A stretch of DNA of 15,644 bases. It comes from Lutispora sp. Lineage in GTDB: Bacteria; Bacillota; Clostridia; Lutisporales; Lutisporaceae. Made by a program: the position numbers and the translations under genes. A model generated the notes under the pieces. The model did not search any database, was not told the origin of the DNA, and was given only the letters and a program-made list of their open reading frames with translations. Positions 1-7,320 of the stretch are shown piece after piece; positions within the stretch are counted from its first letter, which is position 1; each line of letters starts with the position of its first letter. The stretch lies in assembly GCA_030834765.1 (NCBI GenBank), contig JAUQXG010000270.1:1-15644 (forward strand), given 5' to 3'.

Positions 1-1
1 A

Positions 2-1150
2 AGACTTGCTATCGCACTAGGATGTACTGAAGCAAATCTTAACGCACATTATAGAGATAGGGAAGACAAAAGACTCAAGCCTGTTATGGTAGAAAGTGGA
101 CCAGTTCATGAAGTCATCATGACAGGTGATGATGTGGATGTTACAAAGCTCCCTATTGTTACGCATAATGCAAAAGATGCCGGAGCTTATATTACATGTG
201 GAGCATCAGTGGTGAGAGACCCAGAAACTGGTATTCGGAATGTAGGTGTTTACCGTCATCAAATTCATGACAAGAATAAGATTGGAATACATATGGCCGA
301 AGTAAGCCATGTAAATTTCATATGGAGTAAGTATGCAGCTAAAGGTGAGAGAATGCCTATCGCAATAACGATAGGTCATCACCCTGCGTTCTATCTTGGA
401 GTTTTAAGTTTTGTTCCGATAGGCGTAGACGAGTATGAAATAGCTGGAGGGCTTTTAGGAGAGCCACTTGAACTGGTAAAATGCAAGACGATAGATTTAG
501 AAGTTCCTGCTTCTGCTGAAATAGTATTAGAAGGATATATAGAACCGGGAGAAGAGCGAATGGAAGCTCCATTTGGAGAATTTACGACAGTTTACGGAGG
601 GCCACATGAATATCCTGTTATTACAATCACAGCAATCACAAGAAGAGCTAACCCGTTATACCTTGATTGCTTCTCCGGCCATATTGATCATCAACTTTTA
701 GGTGGAACAGGCCGTTTAAGTGTCATATATAAGACAATCAGAATCGCATGTCCAACAGTAAAGGATGTGTTTATGCCTCCATCAGGATGTTGTAGATTAA
801 CTTGCTATGTTTCCATTAAAAAGAGGCATGAAGGAGAGGCAAAGAATGCTATTGCAGCAGTTTTAGCATCTGATCCATTCGTTAAGTATGTTGTGGTAGT
901 TGATGATGATGTAAATATCTATGATGACAGCGCAGTTATACAAGCTATTGCCACAAGATTGAAACCAGAAGAAGATGCGTTTATGATTAAAAATGCCAAG
1001 GGGCATCCATTAGATCCTACTGCAAACGGCTATATGGTTACCAAAATAGGAATAGATGCTACTAAACCATTGCAGGGCTTTCCGGACACAGTCCACGTGC
1101 CAGATTCAGACCTGATCGATCTGCAAGAGATATTGAATTATAAGGAATAA
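2..1150 (+). CDS. UbiD-family prenylated-FMN-dependent decarboxylase, 5'-truncated by the window edge
   Basis: UbiD-family enzymes reversibly decarboxylate alpha,beta-unsaturated or aromatic acids in the cytoplasm, using prenylated FMN made by UbiX. The frame is open from base 2, so the N-terminus lies outside the window; the Met codon at 86 is internal, because coding continues upstream of it. Counting from that Met, the family core is clear. N52 and R57 lie in NVGVYRHQ, and H75 and E116/E118 (VDEYEIAGG) fit the metal site. E160 and E165 in EAPFGEF fit the two catalytic glutamates that work with the arginine. None of these residues is missing. The next gene starts 49 bp downstream on the same strand and encodes an aconitase X dehydratase, so the two probably act in succession. 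The substrate is unknown. Archaeal anhydromevalonate-phosphate decarboxylase is a family member with the same type of partner. No ubiX is visible. Confidence 0.93.
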   Translation, partial: RLAIALGCTEANLNAHYRDREDKRLKPVMVESGPVHEVIMTGDDVDVTKLPIVTHNAKDAGAYITCGASVVRDPETGIRNVGVYRHQIHDKNKIGIHMAEVSHVNFIWSKYAAKGERMPIAITIGHHPAFYLGVLSFVPIGVDEYEIAGGLLGEPLELVKCKTIDLEVPASAEIVLEGYIEPGEERMEAPFGEFTTVYGGPHEYPVITITAITRRANPLYLDCFSGHIDHQLLGGTGRLSVIYKTIRIACPTVKDVFMPPSGCCRLTCYVSIKKRHEGEAKNAIAAVLASDPFVKYVVVVDDDVNIYDDSAVIQAIATRLKPEEDAFMIKNAKGHPLDPTANGYMVTKIGIDATKPLQGFPDTVHVPDSDLIDLQEILNYKE

Positions 1151-1199
1151 ATAGTTGAGCTATAGGTCTTATTCGGACTCAAGATTAGGGGGAAATGTT

Positions 1200-2414
1200 A
1201 TGTATTTGACAGATAATGAAAAGGCGATGCTAAATGGCGACTTTGGTGAAATAGTTCAAAAATGTATGAAGGTATTAGTAACACTAGGTGATATATATGG
1301 CGCTGAAAAGATGATAGAAATAAACAATGTACATTCACCTGGGGTATCATACAGAGTCGCAGGAGATGCGGGGCTTAATTATGTAAAAGGGGCTAGCCTG
1401 CAAGGCTGCTTCAGAGTACCTACAACCTTAAATACCATAGGCATAGATTCGGATAACTGGGAAAAGATAGGTTTTCCAAAGGAGTTTTCATTAAAACAAC
1501 TGGAACTTGTGGATGCTTATAAAAAGATGGGTGCATTTTGCACCAACACTTGCACCCCATATTTAGTAGGGAATACGCCAATGTTTGGGGAACATATTTC
1601 ATGGGGAGAATCCTCTGCCATAGCCTATGTAAATTCTGTTATAGGAGCTAGAACAAACCGGGAAGGAGGTCCAAGCGCATTGGCGGCTGGGGTCACTGGA
1701 AGAGTGCCGGCTTATGGCTATCATTTGGATGAAAACAGAAAAGGTAAATATTTGATAGAGCTGGAAGTAGATCTAAAGACAGATCGGGATTATGCAGTCC
1801 TTGGATATTATGTTGGGCAACGTGTAGGTAAAGATGTACCGGTATTTAATGGAATCAAGAACCGACCTACTTTAGAAAATTTGAAGGCATTAAGTGCTGC
1901 CCTTGCATCATCTGGTGCAGTTGCTTTGTATCATATTGAAGGTGTTACCCCAGAAACTTTGACTGGTAAAGTTATGGCGGACAATTTTGAGACTTTTAAG
2001 TTTGGGTCAGAAGAATACCGTAAAGTAACTGAAAAGTTTAATTACGATGGAGATGTTGATATTGTAGTATTGGGATGCCCTCACTGCTCTATAGTAGAGA
2101 TGAAACAAATAGCAGAGCAATTGACTGATAAAAAATTAAAATCTGATATGTGGGTATGTACATCAAGACAAATAAAATCACTTGCAGATATTATGGGTTA
2201 TACAAAGATTATAGAAAGGGCAGGTGCAGAGGTAGTATGCGATACTTGTCCAATACTTTGCCCAACCTTAGATAAAGGTTATGAAAGGGTAGTTACTACT
2301 TCTGGAAAGTTAGCTCATTATATGCCTGGATTATGGAATGTAAAAACTGCATTGCTTCAATTAGAAGATTGTATCAATGCTGGAATAGACGGAGAATGGA
2401 GGAGGGGGATTTGA
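1200..2414 (+). CDS. Aconitase X catalytic (large) subunit, predicted Fe-S hydro-lyase
   Basis: This 404-residue protein matches the AcnX large subunit. The family includes cis-3-hydroxy-L-proline dehydratase and archaeal phosphomevalonate 5-phosphate dehydratase, which use an Fe-S cluster to remove water from a hydroxy acid. Visible family motifs are CTNTCTPYL (about 114-122), GARTNREGGPSALAAGVTGR (149-168), LGCPHCSIVE (291-300) and CDTCPILCPT (347-356). Cys118, Cys293 and Cys347/Cys350 lie in the blocks where cluster ligands are expected; this assignment is from family memory, not alignment. ATG at 1200 is chosen because AGGGGG lies just upstream and the protein then begins MYLTDNEKAML, typical of the family. 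A TTG 45 bp earlier lacks such a site. The small subunit follows as a separate overlapping gene, so this is the split form. Substrate specificity cannot be read from sequence alone. Confidence 0.92.
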   Translation: MYLTDNEKAMLNGDFGEIVQKCMKVLVTLGDIYGAEKMIEINNVHSPGVSYRVAGDAGLNYVKGASLQGCFRVPTTLNTIGIDSDNWEKIGFPKEFSLKQLELVDAYKKMGAFCTNTCTPYLVGNTPMFGEHISWGESSAIAYVNSVIGARTNREGGPSALAAGVTGRVPAYGYHLDENRKGKYLIELEVDLKTDRDYAVLGYYVGQRVGKDVPVFNGIKNRPTLENLKALSAALASSGAVALYHIEGVTPETLTGKVMADNFETFKFGSEEYRKVTEKFNYDGDVDIVVLGCPHCSIVEMKQIAEQLTDKKLKSDMWVCTSRQIKSLADIMGYTKIIERAGAEVVCDTCPILCPTLDKGYERVVTTSGKLAHYMPGLWNVKTALLQLEDCINAGIDGEWRRGI

Positions 2415-2824
2415 AGAGTATAATATTGAAAGGACGAAAAATAGTAGAAGGAATGGTAGCTGGGGAAGCATTAGTAACCAAAGAGCCACTATCTTTTATG
2501 GGAAGCATCAACCCAAAGACAGGTTTCATAATCGAGCGAGGACATGAAATTGAAGGTCAATGCATGAAAGGAAAGATTTTTGTTTTTCCTCAGGCAAAAG
2601 GGTCGACAGGTGGATCTTATATGCTCTTTGACGTAGTCAAAAATGATGTAGGTCCAATTGGAATAATCAATATTGAGGCAGATTCCATAGTAGTTATTGG
2701 AGCGATAGTTGCAGAATTACCTATGGTAGACAAAATAGATATTGACCAAATTGAAACAGGTGACTATATAATACTTAATGCTACCTTAGGGACAGTAGAG
2801 GTTCAAAAAAAAGAAGCGATATAG
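2411..2824 (+). CDS. Aconitase X small subunit (DUF126 swivel domain)
   Basis: This 137-residue protein is the DUF126 domain that closes the active site of aconitase X. It carries the expected GEALVT near residues 18-23, the KGSTGGSYML loop (63-72) with the Ser65 proposed as catalytic base in the family, and IGAIVAELP (96-104). The start is TTG at 2411, preceded by the very strong site GGAGGAGGGGG, so the protein begins LKSIILKGRKIVEG as family members do. The in-frame ATG at 2396 would sit on top of that ribosome binding site and add five untypical residues. The TTG overlaps the large-subunit TGA stop as TTGA, which implies translational coupling and equal amounts of the two subunits. The length is normal for the domain. 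Confidence 0.9.
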   Translation: MKSIILKGRKIVEGMVAGEALVTKEPLSFMGSINPKTGFIIERGHEIEGQCMKGKIFVFPQAKGSTGGSYMLFDVVKNDVGPIGIINIEADSIVVIGAIVAELPMVDKIDIDQIETGDYIILNATLGTVEVQKKEAI

Positions 2825-2918
2825 TTTGGGCAATAGTCAATGTAGTAAGATACAAAATCTATGTATGTAAAGAAGATAATAAAGACAAGCATATTAAATT
2901 AAAATTGGAGGATTAATC

Positions 2919-3935
2919 ATGAAAAAAAGAACGGTTATTATATCGGTCATCCTCATCTTAGTGTTAGTCTTTTCTACCGCATGCAGTCCTGCTCCACCTG
3001 CTACTACTGAAAACAATGCTGGTGCTCCTGCTCCAGCGGCAAGCGAACCAAAGTCAAGCAAGATGATGTCATTGGCAACAGCTAGCCTTGGCGGCACATA
3101 CTATATAATAGGCGCTGGTATTAGTGAAGTTATAAATAAAAATGTACCTGGAATCCAAGTTAATGCTGTTGTTTCTCAGGGATCTACAGGAAACCCTATG
3201 CTAGTTGATAGCAAGGAAGCTGAGCTGGGAATCACAAACTATTATTCTGGCATGATTGCTTTACAGGGCGAAGAGCCATATAAATCCAAATTGAAGATTG
3301 CTGGAATATGCAAGCTCCAATATAGTATCATACAACTTACTACTATGGCAGATAACAAGAAAATAAATACAATAGCTGACCTTAAAGGTAAAAAAGTTGC
3401 AGTTGGCCCTGCTGCTGGTGGTGGAGTTCTTATATTAAAGAGTATTCTTCCTTATTGGGGAATTAAGTACGATGATATGGTCCCAAGCTATATCTCATAT
3501 GCTGAAGGTTCTGAAGCAATGAAGGATGGAAAGGTAGATGTAAATGCACCTCATGGAGCACCACCATTGGAAGCTGTCACAAGCCTGACAGTACAAAATA
3601 ATGTTAAGATCATTTCTATGGAGAAAGACAAATTAGATGCAATCAATAAAGACTTTCCTTACTATGAAGCGGCAGTTGTTCCTGCAGGAACATACAAGGG
3701 TATAGATCAGGATGTCACTTCAGTAGGTATTCAGGATATACTTGTTATTAACTCTGATACAAGTGAAGAAGATGCATATCAAATCACTAAAGCAATATAT
3801 GAGCAATTGGAAGGGTTGAAAAAAATACATCCTTCTATAAAAGACTTAAGTTTTGATAATTATAGAGATTCGTTGGTTCCGCTACACCCTGGAGCATTAA
3901 GATTCTATAAAGAGAAGGGGATTCCTCTTAAATAA
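2919..3935 (+). CDS. TAXI-family TRAP transporter substrate-binding lipoprotein
   Basis: This is the extracytoplasmic solute receptor of a TRAP (ion-gradient-driven) importer. The signal peptide has a positively charged start, a hydrophobic stretch and a lipobox STAC with Cys22, so the mature protein is probably lipid-anchored outside the membrane. A low-complexity Pro/Ala/Thr linker runs from about 23 to 48. The receptor domain then begins with LATASLGGTYYIIGAGISEV, the TAXI hallmark, and continues with VVSQGSTGNPMLVDSKEAELGI and INTIADLKGKKVAVGP. A GGAGG site (2907-2911) supports the ATG. The gap after the dehydratase small subunit is 94 bp, with no convincing promoter or terminator, so it may share the operon. 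TAXI substrates are usually carboxylates, but the ligand here is unknown; by context it could be the precursor used by the AcnX/UbiD pair. Confidence 0.93.
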   Translation: MKKRTVIISVILILVLVFSTACSPAPPATTENNAGAPAPAASEPKSSKMMSLATASLGGTYYIIGAGISEVINKNVPGIQVNAVVSQGSTGNPMLVDSKEAELGITNYYSGMIALQGEEPYKSKLKIAGICKLQYSIIQLTTMADNKKINTIADLKGKKVAVGPAAGGGVLILKSILPYWGIKYDDMVPSYISYAEGSEAMKDGKVDVNAPHGAPPLEAVTSLTVQNNVKIISMEKDKLDAINKDFPYYEAAVVPAGTYKGIDQDVTSVGIQDILVINSDTSEEDAYQITKAIYEQLEGLKKIHPSIKDLSFDNYRDSLVPLHPGALRFYKEKGIPLK

Positions 3936-3976
3936 ATATTTGCAATATATCATGATGTAATCGTATTTGATAAGAG

Positions 3977-4000
3977 CGCTCCTCCTATATGGGAGGGGCG
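3977..4000 (+). other. Intercistronic hairpin between TRAP receptor and permease genes
   Basis: The arms CGCTCCTCC and GGAGGGGCG form nine pairs (one G-T wobble) around a six-base TATATG loop. The downstream tract is only weakly T-rich. A GC-rich hairpin between a binding protein and its permease commonly stabilises the upstream message or causes partial termination, giving more receptor than permease. That role is inferred. Confidence 0.6.
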
Positions 4001-4062
4001 TACATACCTTTTAATATTCAATTGAGGGTAGAGATACTTTTGTTGTTAAAGGAGATAATAAT

Positions 4063-5982
4063 ATGAGTGAAAAAGATATAGATCACAGTGAACAGATAAA
4101 TTCTGTGTTAAATATAAAACGAAAACTAAAAGGACCTGTTGCTAAGATTGCCACTGGAATTGCTGTCTTTGGGGCGTTAATCCAGCTTTACATAGCAGGA
4201 TTTGCATCGGTCTCGGAATTGGCTTTACGTTCAATACATTGGACATATATTACAGTATTGATATTCTTATTGTATCCTGCTACTAAAAAATCATCTAAAG
4301 ATAAGGTGCCGATTTACGATTTGATATTGGCAACCCTCGCGGTCGTAATTGGATTGTATATATTCTTCTGTTGGAAGGCTATAGCAGAAAGAATGGGATT
4401 TACTATACCTAGGGAAGTAGTTCTTGGGACTTTAGCTATTTTAGTAGTATTAGAGGCCTGTCGGCGTGTAGTAGGAAATGCACTTGCCATATTAGCAGGG
4501 ATTTTTTTAGCCTACGGATTTGCAGGGCCTTATCTTCCAATGGCTATAGCTCATAGAGGTTATGGGTTAGATGCAATTGTTCGTACGCTATATATAAGTA
4601 CCGACGGAATATTTGGTATGCCTATTGCTATTTCAGCTTCGTATGTTGTACTGTTTATACTTTTCGGTTCACTTCTTCAAGAATGTGGTGGTGGAAAGTT
4701 TTTTACCGACATAGCTTTTGGACTCGTTGGTAAGTCAGTAGGTGGACCAGCAAAGGCCGCCGTGGTGAGCAGTAGCTTGATGGGAATGTTATCAGGTGCA
4801 GCAGTTGCCAATGTTGTAACTACAGGCACATTTACCATTCCTCTTATGAAGAAATCAGGCTATCCCTCACATCTTGCTGGAGCAATTGAAGCGGTTGCTT
4901 CTACTGGTGGGCAGTTTGTACCACCGGTAATGGGCGCAGCGGCTTTTATGATTGCAGAGGTTGTAGGAGTACCTTATGGTAGAATAGCTCTCGCAGCAAT
5001 TATCCCATCGGTATTATATTACATCTACTTATATTTAAGTGTAGATTTGGAAGCCAAGAAAGCAGGATTAAAGGGGATAAATAAAGAAGATATTCCTTCA
5101 GTGAAAGCAGCGTTTAGGGAATCAGGACATTTAATGATCCCACTAGTCGCACTGGTATATATGATCATTAAGGGGTATTCGCCAGGAAGATCAATTTTTC
5201 TGAGCATTTTGATGATACTTATAGTTAGCTCGCTTAAAAAATCATCTCGCATGAGTTTGAAGGATATTATTCGTGCATTGGAAAGCGGCATCCATAATGC
5301 AACTCCAGTTGCGGCTGCTTGTGCAGCTGCGGGTATTATAACGGGAATGATTTCAGTAACAGGGATAGGCTTGCGTTTTTCATCAATACTTATAAGTCTA
5401 TCGGGTAATTCGGTGATGATGATGCTGATACTTACTATGATTGCATCTTTGATTCTTGGTATGGGACTTCCTACATCTGCTGCTTATGTAATATTGGCAG
5501 TAATAACAGGGCCGGCATTGATAACACTGGGTGTAGAGCCTATTTCTGCACACTTCTTTATATTCTTTTTCGGATGCATATCCACTATAACACCACCTGT
5601 AGCTCTTTCAGCATATGCAGGCGCCGGTATAGCAGGAGCAGACCCGATGAAGACAGGATTTACAGCTTTTCGGCTAGGCTTAGTAGGATATATAGTTCCA
5701 TTTCTCGGAGTGTTCAGCCCTGCAATTTTATTGATAGGTAAACCGTATCAAGTAGCACTATTTGCGATTTTAAGCCTTATAGCGATCGTTGCACTAACAT
5801 ATGCCATGGTTGGCTATAGGAATGGAAAATTAAAACTCATTTATAGATTATTGTTTGTTTTAGGTGCTGCTTTGGTATTGATAAAGACAGATTTGATTAT
5901 AAGTATGTTGGGTATATTGCTTATAGCCATATGCTTCTTCCAGACCAGAGGAAGAACTGACCAGCCAACTGTTACAATATAA
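4063..5982 (+). CDS. TRAP transporter fused permease (DctQ-DctM), TAXI type
   Basis: This is a 639-residue integral membrane protein combining the small four-helix DctQ part (about residues 1-150) and the large DctM channel part, which is the usual arrangement for TAXI-type TRAP systems. Recognisable DctM blocks include SGAAVANVVTTGTFTIPLMK and STGGQFVPPVMGAAAFMI (about 243-300), LILGMGLPTSAAYVI, and ISTITPPVALSAYAGAGIAG. It works with the upstream lipoprotein to import an organic acid, coupled to a Na+ or H+ gradient. ATG is chosen from the AAAGGAG site at 4048-4054. A hairpin in the 127-bp gap before it may reduce its level relative to the receptor. A strong stem-loop ends the transcript 22 bp after the stop. 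The length is normal and no frameshift is seen. Confidence 0.94.
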   Translation: MSEKDIDHSEQINSVLNIKRKLKGPVAKIATGIAVFGALIQLYIAGFASVSELALRSIHWTYITVLIFLLYPATKKSSKDKVPIYDLILATLAVVIGLYIFFCWKAIAERMGFTIPREVVLGTLAILVVLEACRRVVGNALAILAGIFLAYGFAGPYLPMAIAHRGYGLDAIVRTLYISTDGIFGMPIAISASYVVLFILFGSLLQECGGGKFFTDIAFGLVGKSVGGPAKAAVVSSSLMGMLSGAAVANVVTTGTFTIPLMKKSGYPSHLAGAIEAVASTGGQFVPPVMGAAAFMIAEVVGVPYGRIALAAIIPSVLYYIYLYLSVDLEAKKAGLKGINKEDIPSVKAAFRESGHLMIPLVALVYMIIKGYSPGRSIFLSILMILIVSSLKKSSRMSLKDIIRALESGIHNATPVAAACAAAGIITGMISVTGIGLRFSSILISLSGNSVMMMLILTMIASLILGMGLPTSAAYVILAVITGPALITLGVEPISAHFFIFFFGCISTITPPVALSAYAGAGIAGADPMKTGFTAFRLGLVGYIVPFLGVFSPAILLIGKPYQVALFAILSLIAIVALTYAMVGYRNGKLKLIYRLLFVLGAALVLIKTDLIISMLGILLIAICFFQTRGRTDQPTVTI

Positions 5983-6004
5983 TACTAAACTGAATAATTA
6001 AAAG

Positions 6005-6044
6005 AAAAGCAAAAGTAAATATCGTGATAATTACTTTTGCTTTT
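6005..6044 (+). terminator. Stem-loop terminator after the TRAP permease gene
   Basis: A 14-bp perfect inverted repeat, AAAAGCAAAAGTAA paired with TTACTTTTGCTTTT around a 12-base loop, starts 22 bp after the permease stop. Its right arm is T-rich and doubles as the U tract. The stem is AT-rich, so read-through into the next gene is possible. The symmetry would also work on the opposite strand, but no minus-strand gene ends here. Confidence 0.65.
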
Positions 6045-6083
6045 AGTGTTAATATATATTATGTATTTTATGGGGGCTAGCAT

Positions 6084-7013
6084 ATGGGACATTTATTCTC
6101 ACTGTTAAGTGCCGCTAGTTGGGGTATTAGTAATATTTATGTGCTGAAAGCATTGGACGATAAGAGTATTGATAAATTTACAGGCATTTTTATTACTTTG
6201 TTTGTTAATAATATCGTTAATTTAATAATATTAATAAGCTATTTTTTGTTTTATCCGCATATAGCTATCAATACAACTGGTCTGATATTTTTCAGCATCG
6301 GAGGTTTTTTAAACAGCTTTGCTGGACGATCAATATTTTTCCTTGCAGTTTCACATATCGGAGCTTCCCGTGCAGGAGTATTTAAGATGCTTTCACCTGT
6401 ATTTGCAATTTTAGGCGGAGTTGTGATTTTACACGAAACGATGAGTAGTTGGTCTTGGCTTGGCATGGCTATTGTTCTTCTTGGTGTGCTTCTCATGTCA
6501 ATGGAAACAATTGAAAAAAGCGGCCAGCTTAAAGTAAAGCAGGAAGAAACCTTAATCGTAAATAATACTGTCATCACAATATCAAAGATAGGGATTGTAT
6601 TTGGCTTGTTGGCAGGCTTTTTCTTGGGAAGTGGAAATGTGTTTCGAAAAATGGGGATTATGTATATTCCCAGCTCAATTTTAGGTGTAACCTTTGGATC
6701 CTTTGCTGCCTTAATAGCTGTTGTTATATTTCAGGCCATTAATGGCAGGCTGAACATATTAATAGATGGAATAAAGCGTATGAATAAATCATATATAGCA
6801 GCAGGCTTATATACGAGCATGGCATTATATACACTTTTCATCGCAATGAAGTATATGCCAATTTCTTCAGTTAATTCAATAACTGCTTCAGAGCCCCTAT
6901 TTACGATGTTAGGAAGCCTAATTCTATTAGGGAAGAAAGAAGTATTAACAGTACACACATTTGTTGGATCCGCCGTAGTCGTATCAGGTATAATCCTTAT
7001 TCTGATGCTATAA
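6084..7013 (+). CDS. DMT-superfamily (EamA) permease
   Basis: This is a 309-residue membrane protein with about ten hydrophobic helices in two EamA repeats, roughly residues 1-145 and 165-309. Each repeat ends with the typical pattern of a helix rich in small residues and then a glycine-rich helix: IGASRAGVFKMLSPVFAILG in the first, MPISSVNSITASEPLFTMLG in the second. EamA proteins export or import small metabolites, and the substrate cannot be predicted. A GGGGG site (about 6071-6075) precedes the ATG by eight bases. It lies between the TRAP terminator and the regulator gene on the same strand, 39 bp after the stem-loop, so it is either reached by read-through or has its own weak promoter that I could not define. 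By context it might export a product or a toxic intermediate; this is speculation. Confidence 0.85.
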   Translation: MGHLFSLLSAASWGISNIYVLKALDDKSIDKFTGIFITLFVNNIVNLIILISYFLFYPHIAINTTGLIFFSIGGFLNSFAGRSIFFLAVSHIGASRAGVFKMLSPVFAILGGVVILHETMSSWSWLGMAIVLLGVLLMSMETIEKSGQLKVKQEETLIVNNTVITISKIGIVFGLLAGFFLGSGNVFRKMGIMYIPSSILGVTFGSFAALIAVVIFQAINGRLNILIDGIKRMNKSYIAAGLYTSMALYTLFIAMKYMPISSVNSITASEPLFTMLGSLILLGKKEVLTVHTFVGSAVVVSGIILILML

Positions 7014-7026
7014 CTATATTATGAAC

Positions 7027-7064
7027 AAGGGGTTTGCTTCAAATTAATATGAAAGCAGACCCTT
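7027..7064 (+). terminator. Stem-loop after the EamA permease gene
   Basis: The left arm AAGGGGTTTGCTTC pairs with GAAAGCAGACCCTT around AAATTAATAT, with one bulged A and G-T wobbles, and is followed by ATTCTATT. It starts 13 bp after the stop and separates the permease gene from the promoter of the regulator gene. Confidence 0.6.
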
Positions 7065-7136
7065 ATTCTATTGAAATTTATAAAAAATTTATTTATAATA
7101 CTAGTCAGTCCTAAATCCTGTCATAGATGTATTGTT

Positions 7137-7167
7137 GACACTTGATGACTTTTTTGTAAAAAGTGTC
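7137..7167 (+). repeat. Spaced inverted repeat upstream of the regulator promoter
   Basis: GACACTT (7137-7143) and AAGTGTC (7161-7167) are perfect inverted 7-mers separated by 17 bases, and lie 11 bp upstream of the putative -35. The spacing places the arm centres about two helical turns apart (24 bp), which suits binding by a dimeric protein. A TTGACA at 7135 overlaps the left arm but has no matching -10. Confidence 0.35.
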
Positions 7168-7177
7168 CACAAATTTG

Positions 7178-7205
7178 TTTACTATATACATATGTATAGT
7201 ATAAT
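7178..7205 (+). promoter_or_regulatory. Putative promoter and operator of the GntR regulator gene
   Basis: A perfect TATAAT (7200-7205) has TTTACT (7178-7183) 16 bp upstream as a weak -35. The spacer contains a perfect 14-bp palindrome, TATACATATGTATA (7185-7198). A dyad between the -35 and -10 elements is a standard place for a repressor operator, so autoregulation by the downstream GntR protein is likely, though not shown. Initiation here would leave an untranslated leader of about 105 bases. A second dyad, GACACTT/AAGTGTC, lies just upstream. Confidence 0.5.
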
Positions 7206-7320
7206 AGGTGTAAACAGAAGATATATTTTATTTGTTTATTATGAAGGATTTTATCAGGTTATAAAAAAACGGCGGAGAAATTGCATAAATCAGCGTACAA
7301 AAACATATGAGGTGAAGAAA

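Noticed and set aside
86..88. Met codon as the start of the UbiD gene
   Set aside because: The reading frame is open to the window edge and the upstream codons look like normal UbiD sequence; there is no ribosome binding site before this Met.
1155..1199. Extended AcnX large subunit starting at TTG 1155
   Set aside because: The added 15 residues are unlike the family and the AGGGGG site points to the ATG at 1200.
2825..2918. Promoter between the dehydratase small subunit and the TRAP receptor gene
   Set aside because: TTGGGC and GATACA at 17-bp spacing are too weak; nothing else promoter-like is present in this 94-bp gap.
6031..6060. Promoter for the EamA gene using TTACTT and TATATT
   Set aside because: Poor -35, 18-bp spacing and overlap with the terminator stem in very AT-rich sequence; not better than chance.
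7132..7320. N-terminal extension of the GntR gene from a TTG at 7132
   Set aside because: It runs through the putative promoter and palindrome, has untypical composition, and GntR proteins begin where the TTG at 7321 places the start, with GAGGTG in front.
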